A stretch of DNA of 64,000 bases from Pontibacter flavimaris (GCF_001907195.1 NZ_LVWA01000012.1:186001-250000); one strand, 5' to 3'. Numbered from the stretch's first letter, positions 9,038 through 18,723 are shown. Notes: a model not told the origin generated them from the letters alone. Translations and numbers: made by a program.

Positions 9038-9124
9038 ATCTGTATCAAGCAGGAGCTGCTTTCTCCTTTATACTTTCAAGGCTGGCACTCTCTCATCTAG
9101 GTGTCAGCACCAAGGGATGCGGGC

Positions 9125-10006
9125 TTACCCGAGCATTACCGAGGTCATGGTGAGCGAGCCGCCTACGGCCTTGTCGTTAAAAAAGGAAACGTCGTCTTTG
9201 CTGCCTTTCAGGCCCAAGGTATAAAGCAATGGCCAGTAATGTTCCGGTGTCGGGATGGCAAGTCTTGCCTCCCGGCCCAGCTGCTCATACTTTATAAGCT
9301 TGTCGTGGTGGCCGTTCCGGATCAGTTCCTTGAAGGTATCGTTTATCTGGATGGCCCAGTCGAACCCATACGCGTTGTCATCCAGCCTGTCCCAGGCCAC
9401 CATGCGCAGGTTGTGCACCATGTTGCCGCTGCCCATGATCAGCACGCCCTTCCGGCGCAGGTTGTAGAGTTCCTTGGCCAGGTCGTAGTGGTACTGCGGG
9501 CTCTTGGTGTAGTCGATGCTGAGCTGCAGCACCGGCACGTTGGCCTCGGGGTACATGTGGCGGATCACTGTCCAGGCGCCGTGGTCGAGGCCCCAGTCGT
9601 GGTCCATCTCCACGGTGGCCGATTTAATCAGGGAAGCCGTTTCTTTGGCAATCTCCGGGGAGCCGGGCGCCTTATACTGCACAGCAAAAAGTTCCTGCGG
9701 GAAGCCGCCGAAGTCGTGTATGGTCTTCGGGAAGTCCATGGCGGTGATGCGGGTGCCCTTGCTGAGCCAGTGGGCCGAGACAACCACCACGGCTTTCGGG
9801 GTAGGGATATCCTTAGCCAGCTCCTTCCATTTCTGGGTAAATTCATTGTCCTCAATACCGTTCATCGGGGAGCCATGCCCCATGAACAGCACCGGCATCA
9901 GGTATCCGTCCTCTTTCAGGTCACTGGTAAACCGGCTGAATGCTGCTATACTTGTCATACTTGCTGCTCCTATCGCTAATGTCTTGATAAAATTCTTCCT
10001 GTTCAT
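9125..10006 (-). CDS. ygiD: 4,5-DOPA extradiol dioxygenase (YgiD/LigB-like)
   Basis: 293 residues. The class III extradiol dioxygenase landmarks are present: 'LFMGHGSPMNGIEDNEF' near 40-56 (first His ligand), 'VVVSAHWLSKGTRI', 'DHDWGLDHGAWTVIRHMYPEANVPVLQLSID' in two runs near 135-165, and 'MGSGNMVHNLR'. The N-terminus (MNRKNFIKTLAIGAASM) looks like a signal or Tat-like leader, which the cytoplasmic E. coli YgiD lacks, so this copy may be exported. The natural substrate is probably a catechol or DOPA-like compound. A Crp/Fnr-type site lies about 104 bases upstream (10110-10123). Confidence 0.92.
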   Translation of the reverse strand: MNRKNFIKTLAIGAASMTSIAAFSRFTSDLKEDGYLMPVLFMGHGSPMNGIEDNEFTQKWKELAKDIPTPKAVVVVSAHWLSKGTRITAMDFPKTIHDFGGFPQELFAVQYKAPGSPEIAKETASLIKSATVEMDHDWGLDHGAWTVIRHMYPEANVPVLQLSIDYTKSPQYHYDLAKELYNLRRKGVLIMGSGNMVHNLRMVAWDRLDDNAYGFDWAIQINDTFKELIRNGHHDKLIKYEQLGREARLAIPTPEHYWPLLYTLGLKGSKDDVSFFNDKAVGGSLTMTSVMLG

Positions 10007-10109
10007 TGCTTATGTATTTTGTACAGCTGGACCTCGTACCCCTGTAAGGTTCAAGCCCAACTGACATTCTTTCTACTGCAAAGATACCGCCAACTGAGGC
10101 CGCAAGTCA

Positions 10110-10123
10110 TTGACATAAATCAA
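10110..10123. promoter_or_regulatory. Crp/Fnr-type operator upstream of ygiD
   Basis: TTGACATAAATCAA has the same TTGAC-N4-ATCAA form as the palindrome at 1681-1694. It lies about 104 bases upstream of the ygiD start and overlaps the 3' end of a decayed crp-like gene. Confidence 0.5.
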
Positions 10124-10215
10124 GAAAGCATTTTGCTGCGATGCCGGGTAATACGGCTTAGCGTCTCAGGAAGGCCAATCAGGTGAGAGGCGTTCTGGTA
10201 CAGGAGACAAGTATG
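10120..10215 (-). pseudogene. Relic of a Crp/Fnr regulator (C-terminal helix-turn-helix only)
   Basis: On the minus strand the bases read 'YQNASHLIGLPETLSRITRH', then RSKMLS and a TGA stop. This closely resembles the C-terminal recognition helix of the intact regulator at 1720-2301 (ASYMGLTPETLSRIRKRI). No sensory domain can be read upstream, so only the last 30 or so codons remain. It precedes ygiD on the same strand, just as the intact gene precedes the oxidoreductase gene, which suggests that the two loci once shared an arrangement. The rest of the gap 10216-10390 shows no gene. Confidence 0.6.
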
Positions 10216-10390
10216 GGTTCGGGATCTGATGGCGGCGTCCGGATATGTGCGGCTTCCCGGTAAATGCTGTGCGGATGCGCGCATTTTATACTTCCTATAG
10301 CCGATTTATACTTTCCTATGGACCGGCCGCAACTATTTGAGCCTGTGCCGCAGCCAGGTGCTCCGGTGAAAAGTATAGCCTCACCAGAAT

Positions 10391-10996
10391 TTATGCACCT
10401 ACAGATACTTTCTGGGCTCTTACCCGGTTTTCCGCCAACAGCCGCTTGGCGGCATCCGAGGCAACTACCAGCCCGCTGGCCATCATGATGATGTCTTTGA
10501 TCACGAGCCGCCCCGCACCTGACAAGAAGGGGAATCCGTGATCCGGACCGCCCAGGTCCGGCACGTATACTTCGGGAGTGGTGATGAGGAAGGAAAGCGT
10601 CACGAGGGACATGCCAAAAGTCAGTAAACCGCCCACCAAGCCCAGCTTGGCGCTGAAAATACCGAGCAGCGTAATGGTGCCAATGGCGATGATCACCGCG
10701 CCGAGGGCGTAAGAGAAGGCATAGGTGTTGTTTTCCTGGTGCCAGGCGATGTTTTCGGGCACCACCTCCCCTTCCTTGTTTTTATGTTGGGTATACTCCG
10801 GCGCCTCCTTGCTGTAGAAAAAGCTCATGAACGGGCTGTTTGCCACAAAGGGCACAATACCATCGGCCTCGTACTGGAAGGCTTTCAGCCCCCCAATCCA
10901 GGCCATGACAATGAAAATAGATATCTGGACGAAATGAATAAAGTAGCGCTGTGCATCAGCTAACTGAACCAGCAGGTTTTGAGTGAGTTCTTTCAT
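10391..10996 (-). CDS. DUF417/YkgB family membrane protein
   Basis: 201 residues with four predicted membrane segments (about 20-40, 98-118, 124-145 and 170-185). The 'ISIFIVMAWIGGLKAFQYEADGI' region, split near residues 26-48, and 'PFMSFFY' are typical of the DUF417 (YkgB) family, distant relatives of DoxX. A segment of about 35 charged residues between helices 1 and 2 is a group-specific insert. The function is not established. It lies 48 bases from the AraC regulator gene on the same strand, which may control it. Confidence 0.85.
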   Translation of the reverse strand: MKELTQNLLVQLADAQRYFIHFVQISIFIVMAWIGGLKAFQYEADGIVPFVANSPFMSFFYSKEAPEYTQHKNKEGEVVPENIAWHQENNTYAFSYALGAVIIAIGTITLLGIFSAKLGLVGGLLTFGMSLVTLSFLITTPEVYVPDLGGPDHGFPFLSGAGRLVIKDIIMMASGLVVASDAAKRLLAENRVRAQKVSVGA

Positions 10997-11044
10997 GTTG
11001 CAAACCTACTGTATACTTTGCCTCCGCAACATGGACATATTTTT

Positions 11045-11872
11045 CTATCTCATGGACAAATCCGCCACCACCGAGATGCCCACCTTCTCCCGGAACAGCG
11101 TGGGCGACACGCCCGTGTGCTTTTTAAAGAAGCGGCTGAAGTAATGCTCGTCGTCAAAGTTTAGGGCCACGGCCACCTCTTTTATACTTTTGTGCGTAAG
11201 GTGCAGCTGTTTTTTGGCTTCCAGCACCACCCTGTCCTGCAGCAGCTGCGAAGGCGACTTGCCAAAGTATAACCGGCACTTGCGCGAGAAAGCCCCTGGC
11301 GAAAGCGCCATCTCCCGGGCATAGAAGGTGATGGATCGCTCGGTAAGAAAGTGCTGTTCCAGCAGCTCCCTGAACTTTTCCATCGGATTTGGGGAGACAG
11401 CGGCATCGAGTTGTTGCTGCCGCTTCACCCGGCTGGCAATGGCCAAGATGAGTTGCAGGTAGGTGCGCAGCACCGGCTCGGAGTAGGCTTCGTTCTTTTC
11501 AATTTCCACCCGCAGCTTATCGAACACCTGGTGCAGCTCCTTGTTATTTAGGTTGATGAAGGGTTGGCTGTAGAGGTTGTTGAACAGCAGTCCGTTGCAG
11601 GCCACTTCATTTTTATGGTACTCGATGCAGTAGAAGTCGCCGTGAAAGGTGAGCTGCTCCACCGCCACATCCGACGTGCTGTTTATACTTAAATGCTGAT
11701 ACGGCGAGGTAAACAGCGCGATCTTGCCCTCAAAAGTATACTCCGTAAAGTCCAGGCTGAGCTGGCCGTTCCCCTCCAACAGCAGGATGTTGTAGAACTC
11801 GGAGGAGGCGGGCTGGCAAAAGGCGCTGCAGCGGAGCCGCTGCAGCCGGAACAAATCAGGAGGTGCTATCAT
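11045..11872 (-). CDS. AraC family transcriptional regulator
   Basis: 275 residues. The C-terminal 100 residues form the double helix-turn-helix, with 'MALSPGAFSRKCRLYFGKSP' and 'IKEVAVALNFDDEHYFSRFFKK', then HTGVSPTLFRE. The N-terminal 170 residues are a cupin-like sensory domain without a recognised ligand. The gene is directly upstream of the DUF417 gene on the same strand. Regulators of this kind often control neighbouring DUF417 or oxidoreductase genes; that is inference. Confidence 0.93.
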   Translation of the reverse strand: MIAPPDLFRLQRLRCSAFCQPASSEFYNILLLEGNGQLSLDFTEYTFEGKIALFTSPYQHLSINSTSDVAVEQLTFHGDFYCIEYHKNEVACNGLLFNNLYSQPFINLNNKELHQVFDKLRVEIEKNEAYSEPVLRTYLQLILAIASRVKRQQQLDAAVSPNPMEKFRELLEQHFLTERSITFYAREMALSPGAFSRKCRLYFGKSPSQLLQDRVVLEAKKQLHLTHKSIKEVAVALNFDDEHYFSRFFKKHTGVSPTLFREKVGISVVADLSMR

Positions 11873-11961
11873 GCAGGTGATTCGGTTCGGAAATTGGGTG
11901 TAGCAAAAGTATAAACCGCTAACAAAGTAAATCGCCGCCTGGTTTGAATTGGCAGTTCACC

Positions 11962-12876
11962 TCACGAAAGCGCCTGCGGCGCAGGGCCTCCCGCCGGTTT
12001 TGATTTATCTTCCGGCAAGGGTACGTACTCCAGGTTATCCGAAGGCGGCAACAAGATGCGTCCTTCTTTCCAATCGGCCTTTGCCTGCTCAATCCGGTCT
12101 TTCCGCGAGGAAACGAAGTTCCACCAGATGTAGCGCTCGCCCAGTGGCTCGCCTCCCAGCAGCATCAGCGTCGTGTGCTCTTTGGCCCGTATCACCGGAC
12201 TTGCGCCTTTGTTGAAAACGAGCATCTGGCCCACGGTATAGGTGCTGCCGGCTATCTCTATACTTCCCTTGGCTACATAGATACCGCGCTCCGCATGCTC
12301 TCTGGGCAGGCCGAAGCGGGCGCCCGGCTCCAGCACCACGTGCAGGTAGAACATAGGCGAGTGCGTGTGAACGTTGCTCTGCAGCCCGTAGGCATTGCCC
12401 GCAATCAGGCGCATCCACACCCCCGTGTCGGTAAACACCGGAAGCTGCTCTGGTTTATAGTTGGTAAAGGCTGGCACCGACTCCTCGTCTTTTTCCGGCA
12501 GGGCCACCCAGGTCTGGATCATCTCCAACTCGCCGCCGGCCAGCGTGGCGGGGTCCTCGAAGCGCTCGGAGTGGGCGATGCCGCTGCCGGCCGTCATCCA
12601 GTTCACCTCCCCCGGCCGGATCACCTGCTCCACACCCAGGCTGTCGCGGTGCGTAACCTGCCCGCCGAAAAGGTAGCTGACCGTAGAGAGGCCGATGTGC
12701 GGGTGCGGCAGCACGTCCATGTTGTGCACCAGCTCCGGCTGCAGGTCCACCGGCCCGGCGTGGTCCATAAAGATAAAAGGGCCCACCATCCGGCGCAGAC
12801 GGAAAGGAAGGATGCGGCGCACACTCATGCCGGGAGCGATGGCGGCTTTACGGGCTTCTATAACGATGTCGTGCAT
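11962..12876 (-). CDS. Pirin family protein (bicupin)
   Basis: 304 residues. The pirin N-terminal cupin is clear: 'RRMVGPFIFMDHAGPVDL' near 27-44, then 'DVLPHPHIGLSTVSYLFGG' near 54-72 with the metal-binding His residues, and 'GEVNWMTAGSGIAHSER' near 88-104. A C-terminal pirin domain follows. Bacterial pirins often have quercetinase-like activity or act as redox-responsive partners. The last residues (KPAGGPAPQALS) are poorly conserved. It is divergent from the luciferase-like gene across a 194-base gap. Confidence 0.92.
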   Translation of the reverse strand: MHDIVIEARKAAIAPGMSVRRILPFRLRRMVGPFIFMDHAGPVDLQPELVHNMDVLPHPHIGLSTVSYLFGGQVTHRDSLGVEQVIRPGEVNWMTAGSGIAHSERFEDPATLAGGELEMIQTWVALPEKDEESVPAFTNYKPEQLPVFTDTGVWMRLIAGNAYGLQSNVHTHSPMFYLHVVLEPGARFGLPREHAERGIYVAKGSIEIAGSTYTVGQMLVFNKGASPVIRAKEHTTLMLLGGEPLGERYIWWNFVSSRKDRIEQAKADWKEGRILLPPSDNLEYVPLPEDKSKPAGGPAPQALS

Positions 12877-13070
12877 AATGATCTGATACGGTTTAGGGGT
12901 GGTAGACTAAAGCTGCAAAACAATTTTGCCTCTTACCTGCTTTTAAAGAACGAAAAAGACCGGCAGAAAGTAAAGCTAAAAGACAGGCCACAGGCAGCTA
13001 TTGCTTTATACTTCTGCTCATACTTTATAGTTTGCACCATTCCCTTGTAAAACCTAAGTATAGAAACCTT

Positions 13071-14129
13071 ATGGAAATCGGCATCACCACCTTCGTAGAA
13101 AACACCCCGGACCCCACAAACGGCAACCTGCTTTCGCCACAGGAACGGTTGAGCAACCTGCTGGAGGAAATCGAGTTGGCCGACCAGCTGGGCCTGGATG
13201 TGTTTGGCATTGGCGAGCACCACCGCTCCGATTATCTGGTTTCCTCGCCGGCCGTGGTGCTGGCCGCTGCCGCTGCCCGGACCAAAAACATCAAGCTTTC
13301 CAGCGCCGTCACCGTGCTCAGCTCCGACGACCCGGTGCGGGTTTTCCAGGATTTTGCCCACGTGGACCTGCTCTCCAAAGGGCGCGCTGAGATCATGGCT
13401 GGCCGCGGTTCCTTTATCGAGTCTTTCCCGCTGTTTGGCTACGATTTGAAAGATTACGACACCCTTTTCACCGAGAAGCTGGAGCTGCTGCTGGAGCTCA
13501 ACAAGCACGAGCATGTGAGCTGGGAAGGCAAGCACCGCCCATCCATCAAAAACCGGGGCGTTTACCCCAGGCCGTACGGGAAGGAACTGCCTATCTGGAT
13601 TGCCGTAGGCGGCACCCCGGCCTCGGTAGTGCGCGCCGCCAGCCTGGGTTTGCCCATGGCGCTGGCCATCATTGGCGGCATGCCCGACCGCTTTGTGCCC
13701 TTCGCCGACCTCTACAAAGAAACCTACAAAAAGGCGGGCCACGACCCGGCCAGGTTCCAGTTGGCCATTAACTCGCACGGCTACATTTCGGAAGACTCGC
13801 AGAAGGCGGCGGATGAGTTTTACGGCCCTTATGCCCAGGTGATGAGCAAGCTGGGGCGCGAGCGGGGCTGGTCGCCCATGAGCCGGGAGCACTACGAAAT
13901 GATGCGCCAGCCGCAGGGCTCGCTACTGGTGGGCAGCCCGCAACAGGTTATTGATAAAATCCTCTACGAGTACGAGCTGTTTGGCAACACCCGCTTCCTG
14001 CTGCAGTTTAGCGTGGGTACGCTGCCGCACAAGCAGATGCTGCACGCCATTGAGCTGCTGGGAACGGTGGTGGCGCCGGCGGTAAAGAAGGCGGTGGCAA
14101 AGCAGAAAAACACAACCGGCCAGTCATAG
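13071..14129 (+). CDS. LLM class flavin-dependent oxidoreductase
   Basis: 352 residues from the ATG at 13071; an earlier in-frame start adds 13 non-conserved residues. The luciferase-like TIM barrel is shown by '[15 protein letters not shown]', '[20 protein letters not shown]' near 44-63, '[15 protein letters not shown]' and '[17 protein letters not shown]'. Such enzymes use reduced FMN to oxidise or reduce unknown organic substrates. It is divergently placed from pirin, so the gap 12877-13070 probably holds both promoters. Confidence 0.92.
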   Translation: MEIGITTFVENTPDPTNGNLLSPQERLSNLLEEIELADQLGLDVFGIGEHHRSDYLVSSPAVVLAAAAARTKNIKLSSAVTVLSSDDPVRVFQDFAHVDLLSKGRAEIMAGRGSFIESFPLFGYDLKDYDTLFTEKLELLLELNKHEHVSWEGKHRPSIKNRGVYPRPYGKELPIWIAVGGTPASVVRAASLGLPMALAIIGGMPDRFVPFADLYKETYKKAGHDPARFQLAINSHGYISEDSQKAADEFYGPYAQVMSKLGRERGWSPMSREHYEMMRQPQGSLLVGSPQQVIDKILYEYELFGNTRFLLQFSVGTLPHKQMLHAIELLGTVVAPAVKKAVAKQKNTTGQS

Positions 14130-14156
14130 CAAGTATAAACCGGAAGCCATACTCCA

Positions 14157-14203
14157 AAGCCAGTTTACCTAGTAGGCGCCAGGTAGACTGGCTTCGGTTT
14201 TTT
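14157..14203 (+). terminator. Hairpin terminator after the LLM oxidoreductase gene
   Basis: The arms AAGCCAGTTTACCT and AGGTAGACTGGCTT pair with one mismatch around a 10-base loop, followed by CGGTTTTTTA. Confidence 0.8.
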
Positions 14204-14282
14204 ATAGCTGCAGGAGCCAGTGTTTCAATGTATAAGTATAAGTTTTTCATTATACTTGTTTCCGCAATACGCATAAATTCTG

Positions 14283-14675
14283 ATGCTCATACCCAATCAA
14301 TTCATTAAGCTCGAGTTTAACCCCGCCCTGGATATTCTCTCTGTGGAATGGCCCAACATCCACGACTACACCGTACATGAGCTTCGCTTCATCCTGGCTG
14401 AGCTGGTAAGCACCGTCAAAAACTATGACATTAAGAAGATTCTGGCAGACTCACGGAACTCAGCCCTCACGCTGCCGGAGCAGGAGTATGGCGCCATTGT
14501 CGAAAAGTTTGCGCACGAGCTAAGTACGACGCGCCTCCGGAAGTTTGCCAGGCTTACCACCGGCCTGGACTACCGTGAAAAAACAGCCGGGAAAGCCGCT
14601 GAGGATATGAAAGACTGCTTTCAGGTGCGCAGCTTCTACACGATGGCGGAAGCGCTGGCCTGGCTGAATGCCTGA
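14283..14675 (+). CDS. Hypothetical protein, possible STAS/SpoIIAA-like fold
   Basis: 130 residues with no signal peptide or membrane segment. The order of segments, an opening 'LEFNPALDILSVEWPNIHDY', a helix 'ELRFILAELVSTVKNYDIKK', a strand 'ILADSRNSAL' and a C-terminal 'YTMAEALAWLNA', resembles SpoIIAA-like or STAS-like single-domain proteins seen in many Cytophagales. The match is by pattern, not by motif. It stands alone and the function is unknown. Confidence 0.7.
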   Translation: MLIPNQFIKLEFNPALDILSVEWPNIHDYTVHELRFILAELVSTVKNYDIKKILADSRNSALTLPEQEYGAIVEKFAHELSTTRLRKFARLTTGLDYREKTAGKAAEDMKDCFQVRSFYTMAEALAWLNA

Positions 14676-14770
14676 GTTTGCCTACCGTATTACTTTGCAG
14701 CGTCGGACGCAAGGTATAAACCTTATCCTGTCCCATAACTTCTTTGGAATAAGCTGTAATTCTGGAGTAT

Positions 14771-14880
14771 TGTCCCCTTGAGGGGACTACAGGGGTGTAA
14801 AGCTACGGAGCAGGCGCCTTGTGTGTGCAAAAACAGGTGAGCAAGCAGGTGTAAACACCCCTATAATCCCCTCAAGGGGA
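14771..14880. repeat. Inverted-repeat element, copy 1 (CCCCTTGAGGGG arms)
   Basis: About 110 bp bounded by two related arms in opposite orientation: a CCCCTTGAGGGG palindrome followed by ACTACAGGGGTGTAAA on the left, and its near-complement ending CCCCTCAAGGGGA on the right. Copy 2 at 39860-39949 has the same arms with an unrelated centre. This looks like a small non-autonomous element. It occupies the gap 14676-15059, which otherwise shows no gene. Confidence 0.75.
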
Positions 14881-15059
14881 TAGTTTTCCACTCCCCTTGG
14901 CTCTGTCTGAATCTGAAAAAGACATGGGAGGGATGACAAGGGTATAAACCCGTAACATCCTCCGCCAAATCCTATCCGGAGATGGGAAAGCTTATCGCTT
15001 TGCAGTACCTTTGCCCTAATTTGATGCATGCGATTTAAACTTATTGCCCCTCGTTATAC

Positions 15060-16043
15060 ATGAGCTTTTTAGACGTTACCGGTATCTCTGTAGAGGAGGC
15101 AGGTAAAACCATCCTCCATAACATCAGTTTCACCCAGGAGGAATTCCGAAAGGTAGCCATCGCCGGAGAAACGGGCGCTGGCAAAAGCACCCTGCTCAAA
15201 GTCATTGCCGGATTGGTGGAGCCCTCTGCCGGCTCCATACTTTTTGAGGGCAAACGCGTGATTGGCCCGGTGGATAAACTCGTGCCCGGTCATCCCGGCA
15301 TCGCGTACCTCTCGCAGCACTTCGAGCTGCCGCACTCGCTGCGTGTGGAGCAGGTGCTAAAATATGCCAATACTCTTTCAGGCGAGGGGGCGGATTTCCT
15401 CTACGAGATTTGTCGCGTAGACCACCTGCTCTCCCGCCGGACAAACCAGCTCTCGGGTGGCGAGCGCCAGCGCATCGCCCTGGCCCGCCTGCTCAGCACC
15501 GCCCCGCGCCTGCTGCTGCTCGACGAGCCCTTCTCCAACCTCGACACCGCCCATAAAAGTATACTCAAAGACGTGCTCCGCGACATCAGCGAGGAGCTCG
15601 ACATCACCTGCACCCTCATCTCCCACGACCCGCACGACACCCTTTCCTGGGCTGACGAACTGGTGGTATTGAAGGATGGGGAGCTGCAGCAACAGGGCAC
15701 GCCCGAGCAGGTGTACCGGCAGCCGGCCAACGAGTATACGGCCGCCCTTTTCGGGGGCTACAACCTCTTAAGCGAAGACGGCACCAACGCCTTTGCCGCT
15801 TTTTACGACCTGAGTCCGGAAGGCAAAAGCCTACTGGTGCGGCCCGAAAGGCTTAAGCTAACGGCAGAAGGCAACAAGGCACTGCCCGGCGAAGTAAACA
15901 GTATACAATATTTTGGCAGTTTCTACGAGGTGGAGGTACAACTACCGCACGACGTGGTCAAAGCCAAAGTATGGGATAACGCCTTCCGCGCCGGTGATGC
16001 CGTGCAGGTCTCGCTGGAGCCGGAGTCGGTGTGGTTTGTCTAA
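15060..16043 (+). CDS. ABC transporter ATP-binding protein (PotA/CysA type)
   Basis: 327 residues. Walker A is 'GETGAGKST' near 36-44, the signature is 'LSGGERQRIALARLL' near 133-147 and Walker B is 'LLLLDEPFSNLD' near 153-164. A TOBE-like domain (about 250-327) follows, as in importers of spermidine, sulfate or iron. No permease or binding protein is adjacent, so the partner is elsewhere. It lies 13 bases before the acyl-CoA ligase gene, probably in the same transcript. Confidence 0.88.
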   Translation: MSFLDVTGISVEEAGKTILHNISFTQEEFRKVAIAGETGAGKSTLLKVIAGLVEPSAGSILFEGKRVIGPVDKLVPGHPGIAYLSQHFELPHSLRVEQVLKYANTLSGEGADFLYEICRVDHLLSRRTNQLSGGERQRIALARLLSTAPRLLLLDEPFSNLDTAHKSILKDVLRDISEELDITCTLISHDPHDTLSWADELVVLKDGELQQQGTPEQVYRQPANEYTAALFGGYNLLSEDGTNAFAAFYDLSPEGKSLLVRPERLKLTAEGNKALPGEVNSIQYFGSFYEVEVQLPHDVVKAKVWDNAFRAGDAVQVSLEPESVWFV

Positions 16044-16056
16044 CGTATAGCACCAG

Positions 16057-17868
16057 ATGCAAGATCATAATTCGGGCCTGATGCCTGCCCCCAAACGCCT
16101 GTTTGACTGTGTCACCTACCAGCTGGAGCGCTTCCCGCTGCCGGATATGCTGTGCGCCAAGGAAAACGGCATCTGGCGCAAGTATAGCACCGCGCAGGTG
16201 CGCGACATGGCCAACCAGATTAGCGCCACCCTGCTGTCCAGGGGTCTATCCAGCGGCGACGGCACGCCCGAGGGCCGGGACAAAGTAGCCATCATCAGTC
16301 AGAATTGCCCGGAGTGGATGATCGTGGACCTGGGCATTCAGCAGACAGGGGCCGTATCGGTGCCCGTTTACCCGAACATCAACAACAGCGAGCTTAAGTT
16401 TATACTTAGCGACTCAGGTGCTAAAGTGGTTTTTGTGGGGGATGAGGCGCTTTATGAGAAGCTGCAGGAAATTACCCACGCCCTGCCCGACCTGCAGGAA
16501 ATCTATACGTTCAAACCGGTGCCCCACGCCAAAAGCTGGGCCGAATTGCTTTTGCCCCTCACGCCGGAGGCGGAGCAAGCGGTAACCAGGCACCGCGAGG
16601 CCATCGGCGAGGAAGACCTGGCGACCATCCTGTATACCTCCGGCACCACCGGCGTTCCGAAGGGCGTGATGCTTTCGCACCGCAACCTAGTAAGCAACGT
16701 GTTCGGCAGCGCCAAAATCATCGAAGAGATCGGGGTGCGCGGCAAGCGTGCGCTCAGTTTCCTGCCCCTCAACCACGCCTTCGAGCGCATGGCCACCTAC
16801 TGCTACTTCTACTGCGGGGTGTCCATTTACTATGCCGAGGGGATGGAGAAGATTGGCGAGAACCTGCGGGAGGTTAAGCCCACGCTTTTCACCACGGTGC
16901 CGCGCCTGCTGGAGAAAGTATACGAAACCATACTGGCCAAAGGCAATGCCCTCACCGGCACCAAGAAGAAGCTCTTTTTCTGGGCCTTGGGCTTGGCCGA
17001 GCGCTTTGAGATAAACCAGCCGCAACCTATAAACTACCGCCTGCAGCTGGCCCTGGCCGACAAGCTCATCTTCAGCAAATGGCGTCAGGCACTGGGCGGC
17101 GAGGTAAAAGCCATCATCACCGGAGCCGCCGCCTGCCAGGTGCGTTTGCTTAAAGTATTCACTGCAGCCGGTGTTGTGATTCAGGAGGGATACGGCCTGA
17201 CCGAAGCCTCCCCTATCATCAGCGGCAACCGCTATCCCGAGAAGAACCGCATGTTCGGCACGGTGGGCCCCTTGCTGGAAGGCGTGGAGGTGAAAATTGC
17301 TGAAGACGGGGAGATCCTGTGCAAAGGCCCTAACGTGATGCTGGGCTACTACAAACGCCCCGACCTGACGGCGGAGGTCATCTCCGGCGAGTGGCTACAC
17401 ACCGGCGACATCGGCACGTTGGTAAACGGCAAATTCCTTAAAATTACCGACCGCAAGAAGGAGCTGTTCAAGACCAGCGGCGGCAAGTACGTAGCCCCGC
17501 AACCCATCGAGAACAGGATGGTGGAAAGCCCCTGGATTGAGCAGATCATGGTAGTGGGCGAGCTACAGAAGTATGTGGGGGCCTTGATTGTTCCTGCCTT
17601 CCATGCCCTAAAGGAGTGGTACGCCAAGCAAGGGCTGCCCTATCCCGGCGACGATGCCGCTGCCCAGGACAAGCAGGTACGTACGCTCATCAAGGAAGCC
17701 ATCAACCACTACAACCAGTTCTTCAACCCCGTGGAGCAGGTAAAGCGCTTCGAGCTCTTACCGCACCACTGGACGATCAGCAACGGCGAGCTCACCCCTA
17801 CCCTCAAACTGAAGCGGAAGGTGATCATGCAGAAGTATGAGGATTTGATTGGGGCGATGTATAGGTAG
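16057..17868 (+). CDS. Long-chain fatty-acid-CoA ligase (AMP-forming)
   Basis: 603 residues. The ANL-superfamily motifs are complete: A3 'ILYTSGTTGVPKGVMLSH' near 192-209, A5 'QEGYGLTEASPIIS' near 376-389, A7 'HTGDIG' near 448-453 and A8 'DRKKELFKTSGGKYVAPQPI' near 465-484. The last motif is the long-chain type (FAA1/FadD15-like). It activates fatty acids to acyl-CoA for oxidation or lipid synthesis. The gene is followed by a long repeat block rather than by a terminator. Confidence 0.95.
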   Translation: MQDHNSGLMPAPKRLFDCVTYQLERFPLPDMLCAKENGIWRKYSTAQVRDMANQISATLLSRGLSSGDGTPEGRDKVAIISQNCPEWMIVDLGIQQTGAVSVPVYPNINNSELKFILSDSGAKVVFVGDEALYEKLQEITHALPDLQEIYTFKPVPHAKSWAELLLPLTPEAEQAVTRHREAIGEEDLATILYTSGTTGVPKGVMLSHRNLVSNVFGSAKIIEEIGVRGKRALSFLPLNHAFERMATYCYFYCGVSIYYAEGMEKIGENLREVKPTLFTTVPRLLEKVYETILAKGNALTGTKKKLFFWALGLAERFEINQPQPINYRLQLALADKLIFSKWRQALGGEVKAIITGAAACQVRLLKVFTAAGVVIQEGYGLTEASPIISGNRYPEKNRMFGTVGPLLEGVEVKIAEDGEILCKGPNVMLGYYKRPDLTAEVISGEWLHTGDIGTLVNGKFLKITDRKKELFKTSGGKYVAPQPIENRMVESPWIEQIMVVGELQKYVGALIVPAFHALKEWYAKQGLPYPGDDAAAQDKQVRTLIKEAINHYNQFFNPVEQVKRFELLPHHWTISNGELTPTLKLKRKVIMQKYEDLIGAMYR

Positions 17869-17912
17869 CGTGATGTAAGGAAGTAGCTTTATACTTCCCA
17901 AATACCTTCTTC

Positions 17913-18720
17913 CTGGCGCAAGTCTTCAGACTTGTGTCATTTTTATGATGTCGAGTCTGTGACTCGACTGGCTCAAAGAGCCATACCTGCTTTGGCTATA
18001 CTTTATACTTGAGCTATACTTGAGCTAAAGCTGTTCGGGACATCCTTGTCCCGAACCAATTCTGCTGCGGATCTCTAGATCCGCGTAAGCCATACTTTAT
18101 ACTTCGGCTATACTTCCCTAGCCGCTGCTTCCTGCTTCTTGACACAAGCTATGCTTTCTAGCTTCTGCTGATCCTCAGTCTTACGAGCCTACTGTTTCAT
18201 TTCATACTTTGGTGCTCTCCAGCCCGAGAGGGCTCCCCGATATGCATCGGGGTAAACTCTCTTTGGCATCGCGCTGTGTTCCCTCCTGCGCCAGGGCGCT
18301 GCCGCTTTCGCGGCACCGGATCTCACAAGGCGCTCTTTGTCGAGGGCCCCTACCCCCACCCAAGGACTGGGATCAGTTCGATAGCCGCCGCTTTTGTCAT
18401 CTCAACCTACGGGAGAGATCTATTCAGTATCCCAGATAGATCCCTCACAAAGTTCGGGATGACAATAAAGTATAATAAGTTCTGAATTCCCCTCCTGGGA
18501 GGGGCTATGGGTGAGTTCATACCTGTAGGGATAGGTCGCGACCTGTCCGTGCGGGGGACAGAAACTATAGAACTTATACTTCAGCCATAGTAATTACAGG
18601 CTCCCCTCCTTGGCTAAGTCTCGGATCCCGGACTTGTTCCGGGGGAGGGGCCAGGGGTGGTTGGACCCGGCAAAGTATAAACTCCCTCCCCTGTTTTTAG
18701 GGGAGGGTTGGGGTGGGGTA
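17913..18720. repeat. Mosaic palindrome block A (intergenic, about 0.8 kb)
   Basis: A gene-free stretch built of many short palindromes: CTGGCGCAAGTCTTCAGACT (17913 on), GTCGAGTCTGTGACTCGAC (17950), GCGGATCTCTAGATCCGC, CAGCCCGAGAGGGCT, GGTCGCGACC, and CCCCTCC..GGAGGGG units near 18488, 18602 and 18685. At least eight TATACTT/AAGTATA copies are inside. Most units recur in the same order in block B (32842-33670), with parts at 26088 and 60601. It has no reading frame of interest. Confidence 0.85.
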
Positions 18721-18723
18721 ATT

